Shown here one piece after another: positions 44,160-53,123 of a stretch of 58,938 nt of DNA. The stretch lies in assembly GCA_015523565.1 (NCBI GenBank), contig WAKA01000122.1:1-58938 (forward strand), in the 5' to 3' direction. The notes beneath the pieces are model-generated. The model had not been told where the DNA came from. It saw only the letters and a list, made by a program, of their open reading frames with translations, and did not search any database. Origin of the DNA: Candidatus Heimdallarchaeota archaeon. GTDB lineage: Archaea; Asgardarchaeota; Heimdallarchaeia; Heimdallarchaeales; Kariarchaeaceae. Position 1 is the stretch's first letter; every line of letters begins with the position of its first letter. Made by a program: the position numbers and the translations under genes.

Positions 44160-45266
44160 TTATTCAGAGGGAAATATAATTTCATTGTTTTCCCAACGTC
44201 TGATGATTTCAGAGACTATTTCCCTCCCTGCTTTGCCATTACCGTATGGATGATTTGATGGAACTTCGAATTTTCCGTCTTTTATTTCTGAAAAAGCAGT
44301 GTAAATACATTCTTTTTCCAAACCACAAAGCCTGTTGGCACCTTGTGCAACACTTTCCACCCATTCTGTCGTGGTTCTTAAGGTGATGGCAGGAATTCCA
44401 AGAATAAACGCTTCCTTTTGGAGACCACCACTATCCGTAATTAAACCAACGGCATTAGTTAAGAGATTTGCAAAATTCAGGTAACCTTGAGGCTCAATTA
44501 GGTAGATATTGGAAGATTCCTTGAGTTCCTTGAACAATCCAAATGTTTGGAAGTTTTTTAATGTGCGTGGATGAATGGAAAATACAACAGGATAAGGAGC
44601 ATTCGAAAAAATTTCAATGATTGCTTTCAATTTTTTTGAATCGTCGACATTCTCCGCACGATGCATTGTGGCTAAAAAGTATTGTTTAGAAGGGAAAGGT
44701 AATTTTAGGGACAAACGTTTTGCTTTATTACTTGCATATAGAATTGAATCAACCATTGTATCTCCACAACGATAAATCCAATCCTTGGGAACACCTTCTG
44801 CCAATAAATTTTCTACACCATCATCTGTTGGGGTAATCAACAAAGAAGAAATTCGGTCTACAACGATTCTATTAATTTCTTCGGGCATTTTCCAATCATG
44901 AGAACGTAGCCCTGCTTCCAGATGTATCACAGGGAGATGGAGTTTTACCGCAGACAAGGCACCTGCAAGTGTGGAATTTGTGTCTCCTGGTACCAATACA
45001 AGATCAAATGCCCTTTCTTGAATAAATGTTTCAATTCCTTTCATCATTTCTCCAGTTTGATATGCATGTGATCCTGAACCGACTGCAAGATTAAAATCAG
45101 GATAAGGGATATCTAAGTCCTCAAATATTTTGTCAGACATGTTTTTGTCATAGTGTTGACCAGTATGCAAATGAGTAAAATCAACTTTTTTTTCAATCAT
45201 TTCCCTTATAACAGGTGAAAGCTTGATAAATTGTGGACGAGTTCCAGAAATGATTAAAACTTTCAT
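44160..45266 (-). CDS. wecB: UDP-N-acetylglucosamine 2-epimerase (non-hydrolysing)
   Basis: Converts UDP-GlcNAc to UDP-ManNAc for surface glycans. Diagnostic motifs: KVLIISGTRPQFIKLSPVI, HTGQHYDKNMSDKIFEDL, LVPGDTNSTLAGALSAVKLHLPVIHLEAGLRS, TMHRAENVDD, HPRTLKNF and LITDSGGLQKEAFILGIPAITLRTTTEWVE. 368 residues, full length. Pairs functionally with the neighbouring glycosyltransferase. Confidence 0.94.
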   Translation of the reverse strand: MKVLIISGTRPQFIKLSPVIREMIEKKVDFTHLHTGQHYDKNMSDKIFEDLDIPYPDFNLAVGSGSHAYQTGEMMKGIETFIQERAFDLVLVPGDTNSTLAGALSAVKLHLPVIHLEAGLRSHDWKMPEEINRIVVDRISSLLITPTDDGVENLLAEGVPKDWIYRCGDTMVDSILYASNKAKRLSLKLPFPSKQYFLATMHRAENVDDSKKLKAIIEIFSNAPYPVVFSIHPRTLKNFQTFGLFKELKESSNIYLIEPQGYLNFANLLTNAVGLITDSGGLQKEAFILGIPAITLRTTTEWVESVAQGANRLCGLEKECIYTAFSEIKDGKFEVPSNHPYGNGKAGREIVSEIIRRWENNEIIFPSE

Positions 45267-45313
45267 TTTAGTTTTACGTCTTTCCTCCCTATTTTATTAT
45301 TATTGTACATATC

Positions 45314-45820
45314 TCAGCTAAGTTTAACTGAGATAATGTCTCTATCACGAAGCAATAACTCCAATATCCTCGCAGGAACTTTCTTGTCAGTAACTATTGT
45401 CATTGTACTTTTCACGGAAAGTTCAGGGTCTTTGGCAAGAAGGAAACGGATAACCAGATCCTCATCCGCAATCAGTTTTGTTGCTTTGGCGGCAATTCCA
45501 ATACTGGAGGAAAATGCTTCGATCTCCATGACTCCTTCAAATCTGTCCTTGTTCATCCTTGCCACATCAGATATGTCAGCTACAGGCTTGAGATGTTCAA
45601 AAACCCGTAATAGGTGGTCATTGTTTCTGATGACCCGAACTGTTTCCTCCACCACTTTTCGATCAACTTTTGTTGCTTTTGCAACTTTGGTTATGGAAAG
45701 GGCAACGGGACCAGCATATATGCCATCAGGTTTCACAGAGAACCCATATTCAAGCATTAATTCAGCCACTTTTAACCTAGACGGGGTATTTTCAAAAGTT
45801 TTTAGGATTTCTTCCCACAT
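45314..45820 (-). CDS. Predicted ACT-domain regulator of amino-acid metabolism (COG2150)
   Basis: A 168-residue archaeal regulator with an N-terminal helix-turn-helix-like part (MWEEILKTFENTPSRLKVAELMLEYGFSVKPDGIYAGPVALSITKVAKATKVDRKVVEETVRVI) and a C-terminal ACT domain (VMEIEAFSSSIGIAAKATKLIADEDLVIRFLLAKDPEL..STMTIVTDKKVPARILELLLRDRDIISVKL). It matches COG2150. ACT domains usually sense amino acids; target genes unknown. Confidence 0.8.
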   Translation of the reverse strand: MWEEILKTFENTPSRLKVAELMLEYGFSVKPDGIYAGPVALSITKVAKATKVDRKVVEETVRVIRNNDHLLRVFEHLKPVADISDVARMNKDRFEGVMEIEAFSSSIGIAAKATKLIADEDLVIRFLLAKDPELSVKSTMTIVTDKKVPARILELLLRDRDIISVKLS

Positions 45821-45896
45821 ATGACAATTTCACCATAATAAAATAAAGGTTTAAAGGTATTTTTTGGGGTGAATACAACAGTAAGAACCATTTTTT

Positions 45897-45916
45897 GGGA
45901 TTTTTTAAAAAAATAG
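45897..45916 (-). terminator. T-rich terminator candidate after the HTH gene
   Basis: Reading leftward, the HTH stop is followed by ctcccctatttttttaaaaaatccc, a T7 tract about 12 nt past the stop, with a second T/A tract near 45889. Archaeal RNA polymerase terminates at such oligo-T runs. Confidence 0.4.
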
Positions 45917-45926
45917 GGGAGAGAAT

Positions 45927-46154
45927 TTATTCAATCAGCTTGACTTGGCGTTTACCAATGTTCTCCCCAGATACATAGACCAATCCCTGTGTTTCCATTT
46001 TCATTAAGATGCTGTTAAGCTCTCTTGTAGAAATTTCACGATATTTTCGTTTCAATGATTTCTTGAGTTCATCTTCAAACGCAATCCCATGTTGAGCTTT
46101 TAATAGAGCCATTATAGTCGCAATGATGTCGACGGAGGTATAAGTTTCACTCAT
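45927..46154 (-). CDS. Small winged-helix-like protein
   Basis: About 75 residues from ATG 46154 (MSETYTSVDIIATIMALLKAQHGIAFEDELKKSLKRKYREISTRELNSILMKMETQGLVYVSGENIGKRQVKLIE). Helix pattern, a recognition-helix-like STRELNSILMKMETQGLV and a beta wing (VYVSGENIGKRQVKLI) fit an archaeal wHTH DNA-binding protein. The tracked GTG start adds 14 unlikely residues. Upstream of and divergent from the toroid membrane protein gene. Confidence 0.55.
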   Translation of the reverse strand: MSETYTSVDIIATIMALLKAQHGIAFEDELKKSLKRKYREISTRELNSILMKMETQGLVYVSGENIGKRQVKLIE

Positions 46155-46284
46155 TAATTGGTGTAGAGTCTTGCAGAATAAAAAATTTGGCGTCACTGAA
46201 CTGATTTAAATGTGTAATCTGGGCTTTATAATAAAGAATTGTTATAAAGGAATTTGACAATGATAACTTGTTAAGGTGCAGGAT

Positions 46285-47772
46285 ATGAGTGAGGAAACTT
46301 ACGTTGACGTTCTGAGGTATTCAAGTAGGAGAACCTTATTGGGATTGAATGTCATATTGTTGATAGCAGGGGCGGTTTTGGCTTCCTTCATTGCTTTTTC
46401 TCTGAGTAATTTGCTGGCTGACAATAATATAGGAGATAATATTCTTTCATTTTTTGTTTTGATGTTGTACTTTTTCATTTTCATCATGATAGTAATGTTT
46501 ATCGAATATTTTTTCTCCATTGGATTATTTTATTCACAGAAAACAAGAATTGCAGGATTTTTGGTTTTCATTGGCATTTCCTTTTCTTTTGGGTTTTCAC
46601 TTGCTTTGATCAAGTATACAGATAAAGTGAATGTTGAATTGGTCTCTACACTTTACTTTCTTTCAACTTTGGCGTCTCTAGGAAATGGTGTATTCTTCCT
46701 TTTGACTGCAAGTGGACCGAAAACGGAAACAGACATCAGAAGAAGGTTTGATGAAATAAAGGAAGAAATTGCTGAAAAGAAAATATCGGACATGAAAATT
46801 GATGAAGCCCTTCGAAGAGCCGAACGTTGGATTATTAATAAGCAAAGAGATGATGGTACGTGGGGAGAAAAAGAGCCTTTATTTGAAACCGCCTCAGTAG
46901 GTAGAATGTTTCTATTGACAAATCGTGGACCAGATTATTCTTGGATTAAAATTGTTGATGGAAATGAAGAAATGCGCACAGTTGAACAGATTTATTACTT
47001 GGTTTTGGAAGCACTTGAAACTGCCTCAATTCAAGAAACCTATCAAAGCCTCCTTCCTGTACTTTTTACGTTAACCGTCAATAATGAAATCATCAACTTT
47101 GATGACATAGCCATTCTTGAACAACGTGCAAAGCTTGCCAATTTCAGTGAGTGGGATTTTGTTAGCCAATTGGAAAAGAAAGAAGCAAAACTTACGAAAG
47201 AAATTCCACCACTAGTTGCATTGGGACCGATTTTCAAATATATGGAAGATTATGAAGGTGCACAAATCGTGGCAGACATTTTGGCAAATACATTCAACAT
47301 TATTATGAATAGGTCTGTCAAAAGATTTGCAAGCATAGAAGACGATACCGAAATCCCCATGCTCATTATTGGTGCATTGTATAATTCATTGGTTGAGTTA
47401 TTGGAAAGAGAACCTTACTCTAAGGCACCTGAAATGTATGGTAATCAACAAAACACATTAGACATGTTGGGAATTTCCCTTCCATCTCAAGGGGGAAAAA
47501 TCAAGGCAGAAGTTCGTTTAGGAAGAGTCAGAGAATACTTAAAGTCAAACCAAGAAATTGATGGATCTTGGGATGGAACCATAACTGCAACAGCGGAATG
47601 CCTTAGGGCAATAGCCCATGGAGACTCAATCGAAAGCAACGAGGTCAAATTTGCAACATATTTCCTTATTGCACAGCAGAAGCCAGACGGTTCATGGAAT
47701 AATGATATAGTGACAACCACACAAGTCATAAAGGCACTTTGGGCAGTCCAGTCAAGAATCATCATTCATTGA
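46285..47772 (+). CDS. Membrane-anchored prenyltransferase/squalene-cyclase-like toroid
   Basis: About 495 residues. Four N-terminal membrane helices (residues 20-145) are followed by an all-helical domain with the QW-like repeats of the terpene-cyclase/protein-prenyltransferase superfamily: KQRDDGTWGE, NQEIDGSWDGTITATAECLRAI and QKPDGSWNNDIVTTTQVIKALW. The cyclase acid motif DxDD was not found, so it may bind rather than cyclise isoprenoids or act on peptides or glycans. ATG 46285 is preferred (AAGGTG upstream). The stop is 1 nt before the GTG of the prepilin peptidase gene, so the two are tightly coupled. Confidence 0.7.
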   Translation: MSEETYVDVLRYSSRRTLLGLNVILLIAGAVLASFIAFSLSNLLADNNIGDNILSFFVLMLYFFIFIMIVMFIEYFFSIGLFYSQKTRIAGFLVFIGISFSFGFSLALIKYTDKVNVELVSTLYFLSTLASLGNGVFFLLTASGPKTETDIRRRFDEIKEEIAEKKISDMKIDEALRRAERWIINKQRDDGTWGEKEPLFETASVGRMFLLTNRGPDYSWIKIVDGNEEMRTVEQIYYLVLEALETASIQETYQSLLPVLFTLTVNNEIINFDDIAILEQRAKLANFSEWDFVSQLEKKEAKLTKEIPPLVALGPIFKYMEDYEGAQIVADILANTFNIIMNRSVKRFASIEDDTEIPMLIIGALYNSLVELLEREPYSKAPEMYGNQQNTLDMLGISLPSQGGKIKAEVRLGRVREYLKSNQEIDGSWDGTITATAECLRAIAHGDSIESNEVKFATYFLIAQQKPDGSWNNDIVTTTQVIKALWAVQSRIIIH

Positions 47773-47773
47773 G

Positions 47774-48589
47774 GTGCAGCAATTGCAATTCTTCTGTGAG
47801 CTTTTATTTGCCTCTATCACATTTATTGCATTAACAGTGGGGGCAATTCAAGACATCCTTACAAGATATACAAGTAATAAGATTTGGATAATCCAAGGAG
47901 CCAGTGGTTTTATCCTGCTAATAATTTGTGGCATTATTGAGCCATACACACCGTTGGAACTTATCGGGATTGGGTTAAACATTGCTTTTGCTGTCTTTTT
48001 TGGGTTCTTGTTCCTATTGATTGGGGCTTGGGGGGCAGGTGATACAAAAGCATTGTTTGCCCTAGGCATTTCATCACCAATTGTGTTTTCATTCATCAAA
48101 ATGGAGATTCCCCCACAATTAAGCCTCGTACCTCTCTTCCTGATAATTGCAAATTTTGTTTACGCAATTGCAATACTGATATTTACAAACCTCATATGGA
48201 ATTTGCTTTCTCTAAGAAAATTTGGAAATTGGTTCAAGGAAACGAATGCATCTATTTTTATAAAATTGGTGACTGTTCTTACAGCAGTTCAAATACCTTT
48301 GGACAAGCTCAAAGTAGAATCGTTCTTGGATCCAATAGAAACTTTCAATGAAAAGTGGCATATTGAATTTTCCATTTTCAATGATTACAACCAAGATGAT
48401 GAAATACTTGAGCAACAGGAAAAAAAATTAAGAAAGGATATCAGGGAGAAAGCAGACGAAACAGGCAGGAAATATATTTGGGTAAGACCACAAATTCCAG
48501 GACTTGTGATTTTCTGGCTTTCATACATAATCTGGATATTTTTTGGTTCTGCAGGTGTAACCATCATCTCATGGGTTATTGGGATTTGA
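47774..48589 (+). CDS. Archaeal prepilin peptidase (A24 family)
   Basis: An integral membrane aspartic protease related to PibD/FlaK and type IV prepilin peptidases. Both active-site aspartates are visible: Asp27 in GAIQDILTRYTSNKIW (DxxxR) and Asp90 in GAWGAGDTKAL (GxGD). About six helices, with a cytoplasmic acidic insert (WHIEFSIFNDYNQDDEILEQQEKKLRKDI). Expected to cleave class III signals such as those of the pilin-type proteins at 4045 and 36999. GTG start, coupled to the preceding toroid gene. Confidence 0.8.
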   Translation: MQQLQFFCELLFASITFIALTVGAIQDILTRYTSNKIWIIQGASGFILLIICGIIEPYTPLELIGIGLNIAFAVFFGFLFLLIGAWGAGDTKALFALGISSPIVFSFIKMEIPPQLSLVPLFLIIANFVYAIAILIFTNLIWNLLSLRKFGNWFKETNASIFIKLVTVLTAVQIPLDKLKVESFLDPIETFNEKWHIEFSIFNDYNQDDEILEQQEKKLRKDIREKADETGRKYIWVRPQIPGLVIFWLSYIIWIFFGSAGVTIISWVIGI

Positions 48590-48630
48590 CATATTTTATT
48601 TTCATTATTTAGAAATTAACCTAAAAATGT

Positions 48631-48639
48631 TTTAATACA
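48631..48639 (+). promoter_or_regulatory. TATA-like box for the acylase gene
   Basis: TTTAATACA centred about 24 nt before ATG 48659, with no Shine-Dalgarno in the interval, predicting a leaderless transcript. Confidence 0.45.
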
Positions 48640-48658
48640 AATCTTAGCTAACAAAAAC

Positions 48659-51133
48659 ATGCAGGACTTCAGTGTTTTGAGAACTGCAAATGTAATTTTT
48701 CTAAGCCTACTACTTGCATTTCCATTAGGTTTCCTTGCAGGTTTGAGAGGCGTGGATGATGTAAGACCCACTGTAACATACAATGGACTAATTGGAAAAG
48801 TGGAAGTATATCGGGATCAAAACAATATACCAGCAATACTTGCTGACAATGTTGAAGACATGTTATATGCGCAGGGGTATGAATTCGCAAGGGATAGGTT
48901 GTTCCAGTTGGAATTCTACAGGTCAATAATAAATGGTGAACTTTCAAGACTTTTTGGAAGGGCAACAATTGAGGCAGATATGTTTCTCAGAACAATTGGA
49001 TTGAAAAGGGCGGCAATTAGAGAGACTAAACAAGCTGATCAAAATTTAGTGAATCTAGTATCTGCTTATGTCCAAGGCATTAACGATTTCATAGATTCCC
49101 ATTTGAACAATTTACCATTGGAATTTCAACTCTTGGGGGTCAATCCAAAGCATTGGACAGTAGAGGATTCCTTTGGAGTTCATGGAATACTTTCATATAA
49201 TTTTGCATTTGGAGGGCTCTGGAATGAGATTGTGCGATATGAGGTTATCAAAAAGGTGGGAACAGAAAAATCATTGGAATTGCTTCCTGTACAGTTTGAA
49301 CCTGCAAAGGAATATATAAGGAATTATGATGAAAGCATTGATATTTTTGGTTCGGGTACATTGCAATTGGCACAGAAGGAAAATGAAGATACGATTTTGG
49401 GATACAACATTCCAGATTTTCTAAAGGATATACTAATGCCAAAACTACCAAAATTCGCATCAAACAATTGGGTGATCTCAGGTGCAAAAACAAAGTATGG
49501 CAAGCCAATTTTAGCAAATGATCCACACTTAGGCCTTTCTGTACCAGGACTTTGGTATTTTGTCACATTGATTGCCAGAAAGGATAACATTCATTTGCAA
49601 GGATATACCATCCCAGGATTGCCGTTTATTGGTCTTGGACATAATCAATATATGGCTTGGGGAGCCACCGCGGCAATAGCGGATTCTGTGGACACCTTTT
49701 ATCTCAAGACAAATGGAGAAAAATATCTAGTGAACAAGACGATTTGGAAGGATTTCAAATATGAAAAACACCAGATACCAGTGAATGGACAAAACCCAAT
49801 TGACTTTACTGTTAAACTAACAGATTTTGGACCGATGATAAATGTAACCATCAATGGAAAGGAAGGCCAACTTGCCTTAAAATGGACATTTTTGGAAGAT
49901 GACCCACGAAACCAGCCATTCAAGGGAATTTACTCATTTATTAGGGCAAAGTCTGTTGATGAGTTTCATGAAGCCCTGAAATATTTGACAGTGCCTGGGT
50001 TTAATTGGGTGTTTGCAGATACGGATGGAAATATTGGTTTACAGCTTAATGCGCAGGTACCAATAAGGACACAGGGATATGGTCTTTTACCTCAAAACGG
50101 ATCATCAGGCAAATCGTTTTGGAATGGATCAATTCCATATGAAATGCAGTACTATGTGAAAAACCCACCTCAAAACTTTCTTTATTCCGCAAACGAAAGA
50201 GTAGATAAAAGAAACCAATTTTATTATTCAGAAACATTTGCTTTGGGATATCGGGCACGAAGAATATCACAAGTGATCGAGAATGGAACAGATTTTTTTG
50301 GGGACAAAGACAATTGGGATCTGCATATGACACAAAAGCTTCAGGCAGACGTAAAAAATTTGGTGGCAGAAGATCTACTTGACCCAATAATTCAAGATCT
50401 TTCAAATCTTGACTTCAACGGATTTGAAAATGCAGGATATTTAAGAAGAGCAGTGAGGCTTCTTGAGAAATGGGATAAAAGAATGGGTGTTAATTCGGTT
50501 GAAGGACTGATATTTACAACATTTACGCTATTTTTTGTCAAAGCAACATTTGAAGATGAACTGGGATGGGAAATGACAAGAAAAATGCAATATCCAAGCA
50601 TAGGAGCAATTGCAAGATTTCTAAATCAAAAACAGAATCTTAACTGGTTTGACAATATCAATACTGCGAAAAATGAATCTGTAATTGACACCGCTGTTGA
50701 GGCTTTAAAACAGTCAATTTCATATCTTATCAATAGCTTTGGTTCCGAAATGGACTCATGGAAATGGGGAAGGGCCCATATAATGAGATTTGAACATCCC
50801 ATGTCCAGTGTCCTCCCATTTTTGGATATCGGGAATGAGGGAATGAATGGAACCTCTTTAACAATCAATGCACTTGAAGGCCCTTGGTTTAGAGCAGACG
50901 GTACAATCAGGTATAATTTTGCATATGGTCCATCAATGCATTTCACAGTTGTCGTTGAAAATAAATGGGGTAATATAGAAATCAATTATCCTCCGGGTGT
51001 GTCAGGAAATATTGGATCAAAGAACTACGACAACCTATACGAAATGTGGAGAGATTTCAAATACTTCTCCCCACCTTTCAATGAAGAGGACATACGCAAT
51101 AACTACAGTTTGGAGGTGGTATATACCAAATGA
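48659..51133 (+). CDS. Penicillin-acylase-family Ntn hydrolase, membrane-anchored
   Basis: An 824-residue penicillin amidase/acyl-homoserine-lactone acylase family protein. An N-terminal helix (ANVIFLSLLLAFPLGFLAG) anchors or exports it. Then comes the alpha-chain signature (VEVYRDQNNIPAILADNVEDMLYAQGYEFARDRLFQLEFYR), a linker and FASNNWVISGAKTKYGKPILANDPHLGLSVPG, where Ser268 is the expected autoproteolytic N-terminal nucleophile of the beta chain. C-terminal PPGVSGNIGSKNYDNLYEMWRDFKYF fits the family. It cleaves amide-linked acyl groups outside the cell; substrate unknown. Overlaps the next gene by 4 nt. Confidence 0.87.
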   Translation: MQDFSVLRTANVIFLSLLLAFPLGFLAGLRGVDDVRPTVTYNGLIGKVEVYRDQNNIPAILADNVEDMLYAQGYEFARDRLFQLEFYRSIINGELSRLFGRATIEADMFLRTIGLKRAAIRETKQADQNLVNLVSAYVQGINDFIDSHLNNLPLEFQLLGVNPKHWTVEDSFGVHGILSYNFAFGGLWNEIVRYEVIKKVGTEKSLELLPVQFEPAKEYIRNYDESIDIFGSGTLQLAQKENEDTILGYNIPDFLKDILMPKLPKFASNNWVISGAKTKYGKPILANDPHLGLSVPGLWYFVTLIARKDNIHLQGYTIPGLPFIGLGHNQYMAWGATAAIADSVDTFYLKTNGEKYLVNKTIWKDFKYEKHQIPVNGQNPIDFTVKLTDFGPMINVTINGKEGQLALKWTFLEDDPRNQPFKGIYSFIRAKSVDEFHEALKYLTVPGFNWVFADTDGNIGLQLNAQVPIRTQGYGLLPQNGSSGKSFWNGSIPYEMQYYVKNPPQNFLYSANERVDKRNQFYYSETFALGYRARRISQVIENGTDFFGDKDNWDLHMTQKLQADVKNLVAEDLLDPIIQDLSNLDFNGFENAGYLRRAVRLLEKWDKRMGVNSVEGLIFTTFTLFFVKATFEDELGWEMTRKMQYPSIGAIARFLNQKQNLNWFDNINTAKNESVIDTAVEALKQSISYLINSFGSEMDSWKWGRAHIMRFEHPMSSVLPFLDIGNEGMNGTSLTINALEGPWFRADGTIRYNFAYGPSMHFTVVVENKWGNIEINYPPGVSGNIGSKNYDNLYEMWRDFKYFSPPFNEEDIRNNYSLEVVYTK

Positions 51134-51552
51134 AAACAGGAACAAAGGTTTCAGTTACTTTACAGGGATTGGTACTTGCTGTGCTGGGAATTCTCGCAAC
51201 ACAAATGAAATTTCAGAATTTCATTGGGGTATTTTATTATCTGGGAATAGGTGTTGGAATTATAGGGACAATAATTAAAGCAAATGAAATGCAAGGAATA
51301 CAACGAACCATGACAAGCAACCCTATTGTTGCATTGGGATTAGCCCTTGGATTTTTTGGAGCAAACACATTAGCGCCATTTAAGATTACACGTATTCCAT
51401 TTGCATTCCATATTTTCATATTCTTCCTGATTGCCTTTTATTCGTTGATGGATCTTATCTTCTTAAAATTGAAAAGAAGAGAGATTATTACTCTTTATTT
51501 TTCATTATTGACAATTGACCTGCTTATAATTCTTGCAATAATAAATCACTGA
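51130..51552 (+). CDS. Four-TM small membrane protein
   Basis: 140 residues and four hydrophobic helices (VSVTLQGLVLAVLGILATQ, GVFYYLGIGVGIIGTII, IVALGLALGFFGANTLA, FHIFIFFLIAFYSLMDLIFL) plus a fifth shorter one at the C-terminus. Its ATG overlaps the acylase stop (ATGA), so it is co-translated and possibly membrane-associated with the acylase. No family recognised. Confidence 0.6.
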   Translation: MKTGTKVSVTLQGLVLAVLGILATQMKFQNFIGVFYYLGIGVGIIGTIIKANEMQGIQRTMTSNPIVALGLALGFFGANTLAPFKITRIPFAFHIFIFFLIAFYSLMDLIFLKLKRREIITLYFSLLTIDLLIILAIINH

Positions 51553-51613
51553 ACCCTATTTTATGTTGTGAACAATTCCATAATTTTATCAATCTACTTT
51601 TTTCCATATTATC

Positions 51614-53089
51614 ATGGAATTTGTCCCCTCTGTTGATTTGTTTAAATTTCGAGGAATTGAAACAATGGGGACAACCACAGATAGACTTTATAAAATCAAT
51701 GTATCCCCAGAAGAAGTGCAAAAAATCCCGAATTTATTGATGAAGTTGGGAAACAAAGTGTATTTATCCTTGACAAACGGGAAATCAGACAGTTATAATA
51801 TCCAAGAACTAATTAACCGGCATCATGATATTATGGATCTTTGTAAAGTCAAACCAAGGTATATTGAATTAAAATATCCGTATGATACCTCCTTGTTAGA
51901 GAAAATTCCAGAAGGGACAACCCCTATAATTTGTTTTGAGGATCTGGAAGGAACCGCAAAGATTGACTTCCACATGATCATCAAATTGGCAAAAAAATAT
52001 CCTAATGCAGTCTTTAAGATTTTGGCATCCCCAGAAACAATTATTGAATTGAATCTCCTGATTAGATGGGGAAAGCAATTGACAGAAAATGAAATTAAGC
52101 ATGTCATTCTCTGCAATGGAAGGTTTGAATCATTAACCCCCTATTTATACGAAAAATTTGGAAACCTATTTTTGGAACTTAAGGAAACGCCATACCATGA
52201 TAAGAAATTAGATCCACGGATACATAGTACCCTTGAAAGGATTATTCAACAATTCCAAGAAGAAAACAGTTTTTCAAAGCATGAAATACCATTTGTACAA
52301 CAATTAGTTCAACAAACGGCACCCTTAACACCAAAAATAGCAATCCTTGGCAAAGAGAATCTTGCATTCATTGAAAAAGACATCTTTGATCTTCTCAACA
52401 AGTATTCGAGAAGAGTTACAGGTTCAGTCTATTTGCCTGTCAAATCAGTTGAAGAAACAAATATTTTCATTACAGGCATAGGAAAACAACTATTTAACGG
52501 GTTTTCATTTGTAGGGTTGGAAACAAAAAAAATTGAAGGAATAGATCAATATGACTTGTCCTCTGCAAGAACAGGTGTAACAAGTTTTTTGCTGAAAAGG
52601 GAAACAGAGCTAGTTAGTTTCGACACATATGAAATAATTATGCAAAGCATATTCAATGAAATTAAGGACATGGAAATTGTTAACATATATATTGAAGGTA
52701 TTCATCCAATGCTGTTCTCAATATTGCCGACCATTTATAATCAGGCAAACATGATAAAAATAAGAAACAGGACAAAGACAAAAATTGAAAAAGTAAAGAA
52801 CTACTTTTCAAAAGTTGAACCAGTTGCATCTAAGGAACAATTTAGTTATGACATAATAATTAATTTTGTCCCCTTTGGAACAAAAGGTCTTCCAAATATG
52901 TTGCCATTTCCAAAGAAATTGCTGGAAAATGCAAGGTTGGTGATAGACACAACTGTTTCACCAGTACAGACACCCATTGAAAAAGCAATAAAAAAATATA
53001 ATGCAGTATATTATAACGGTCTTGATATTTTGGCAAGGAAGGCATATGTTGAAGAACAACTAATCAACACAAACATTTTTTCGGAATAA
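51614..53089 (+). CDS. Degenerate AroD-AroE (dehydroquinase-shikimate dehydrogenase) fusion
   Basis: A 491-residue two-domain protein. Residues about 45-190 follow type I dehydroquinase from its third strand on (PRYIELKYPY, TTPIICFEDLEGTAKID, NAVFKILASPETIIELNLL): the Schiff-base lysine is kept (Lys135) but the catalytic His of the usual YHDFE is Glu109, and the first barrel strands are missing. Residues 240-491 follow shikimate dehydrogenase (YDIIINFVPFGTKGLPN, ARLVIDTTVSPVQTPIEKAIKKYNAVYYNGLDILARKAYV), but the SxS substrate motif, the VNT motif, the GAGGA nucleotide loop and the late Gln are all replaced. Probably a pseudoenzyme. No other shikimate gene is nearby. Assignment is by fold-pattern alignment from memory, hence moderate confidence. 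Confidence 0.6.
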   Translation: MEFVPSVDLFKFRGIETMGTTTDRLYKINVSPEEVQKIPNLLMKLGNKVYLSLTNGKSDSYNIQELINRHHDIMDLCKVKPRYIELKYPYDTSLLEKIPEGTTPIICFEDLEGTAKIDFHMIIKLAKKYPNAVFKILASPETIIELNLLIRWGKQLTENEIKHVILCNGRFESLTPYLYEKFGNLFLELKETPYHDKKLDPRIHSTLERIIQQFQEENSFSKHEIPFVQQLVQQTAPLTPKIAILGKENLAFIEKDIFDLLNKYSRRVTGSVYLPVKSVEETNIFITGIGKQLFNGFSFVGLETKKIEGIDQYDLSSARTGVTSFLLKRETELVSFDTYEIIMQSIFNEIKDMEIVNIYIEGIHPMLFSILPTIYNQANMIKIRNRTKTKIEKVKNYFSKVEPVASKEQFSYDIIINFVPFGTKGLPNMLPFPKKLLENARLVIDTTVSPVQTPIEKAIKKYNAVYYNGLDILARKAYVEEQLINTNIFSE

Positions 53090-53123
53090 AAAAGAATGTT
53101 TTTTCATTCTGTGAACCATTACA

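Noticed and set aside
45303-45824. 173-aa ORF antisense to the ACT-domain regulator
   Set aside because: Same extent as the COG2150 gene on the other strand, Ser/Thr-rich, no domain.
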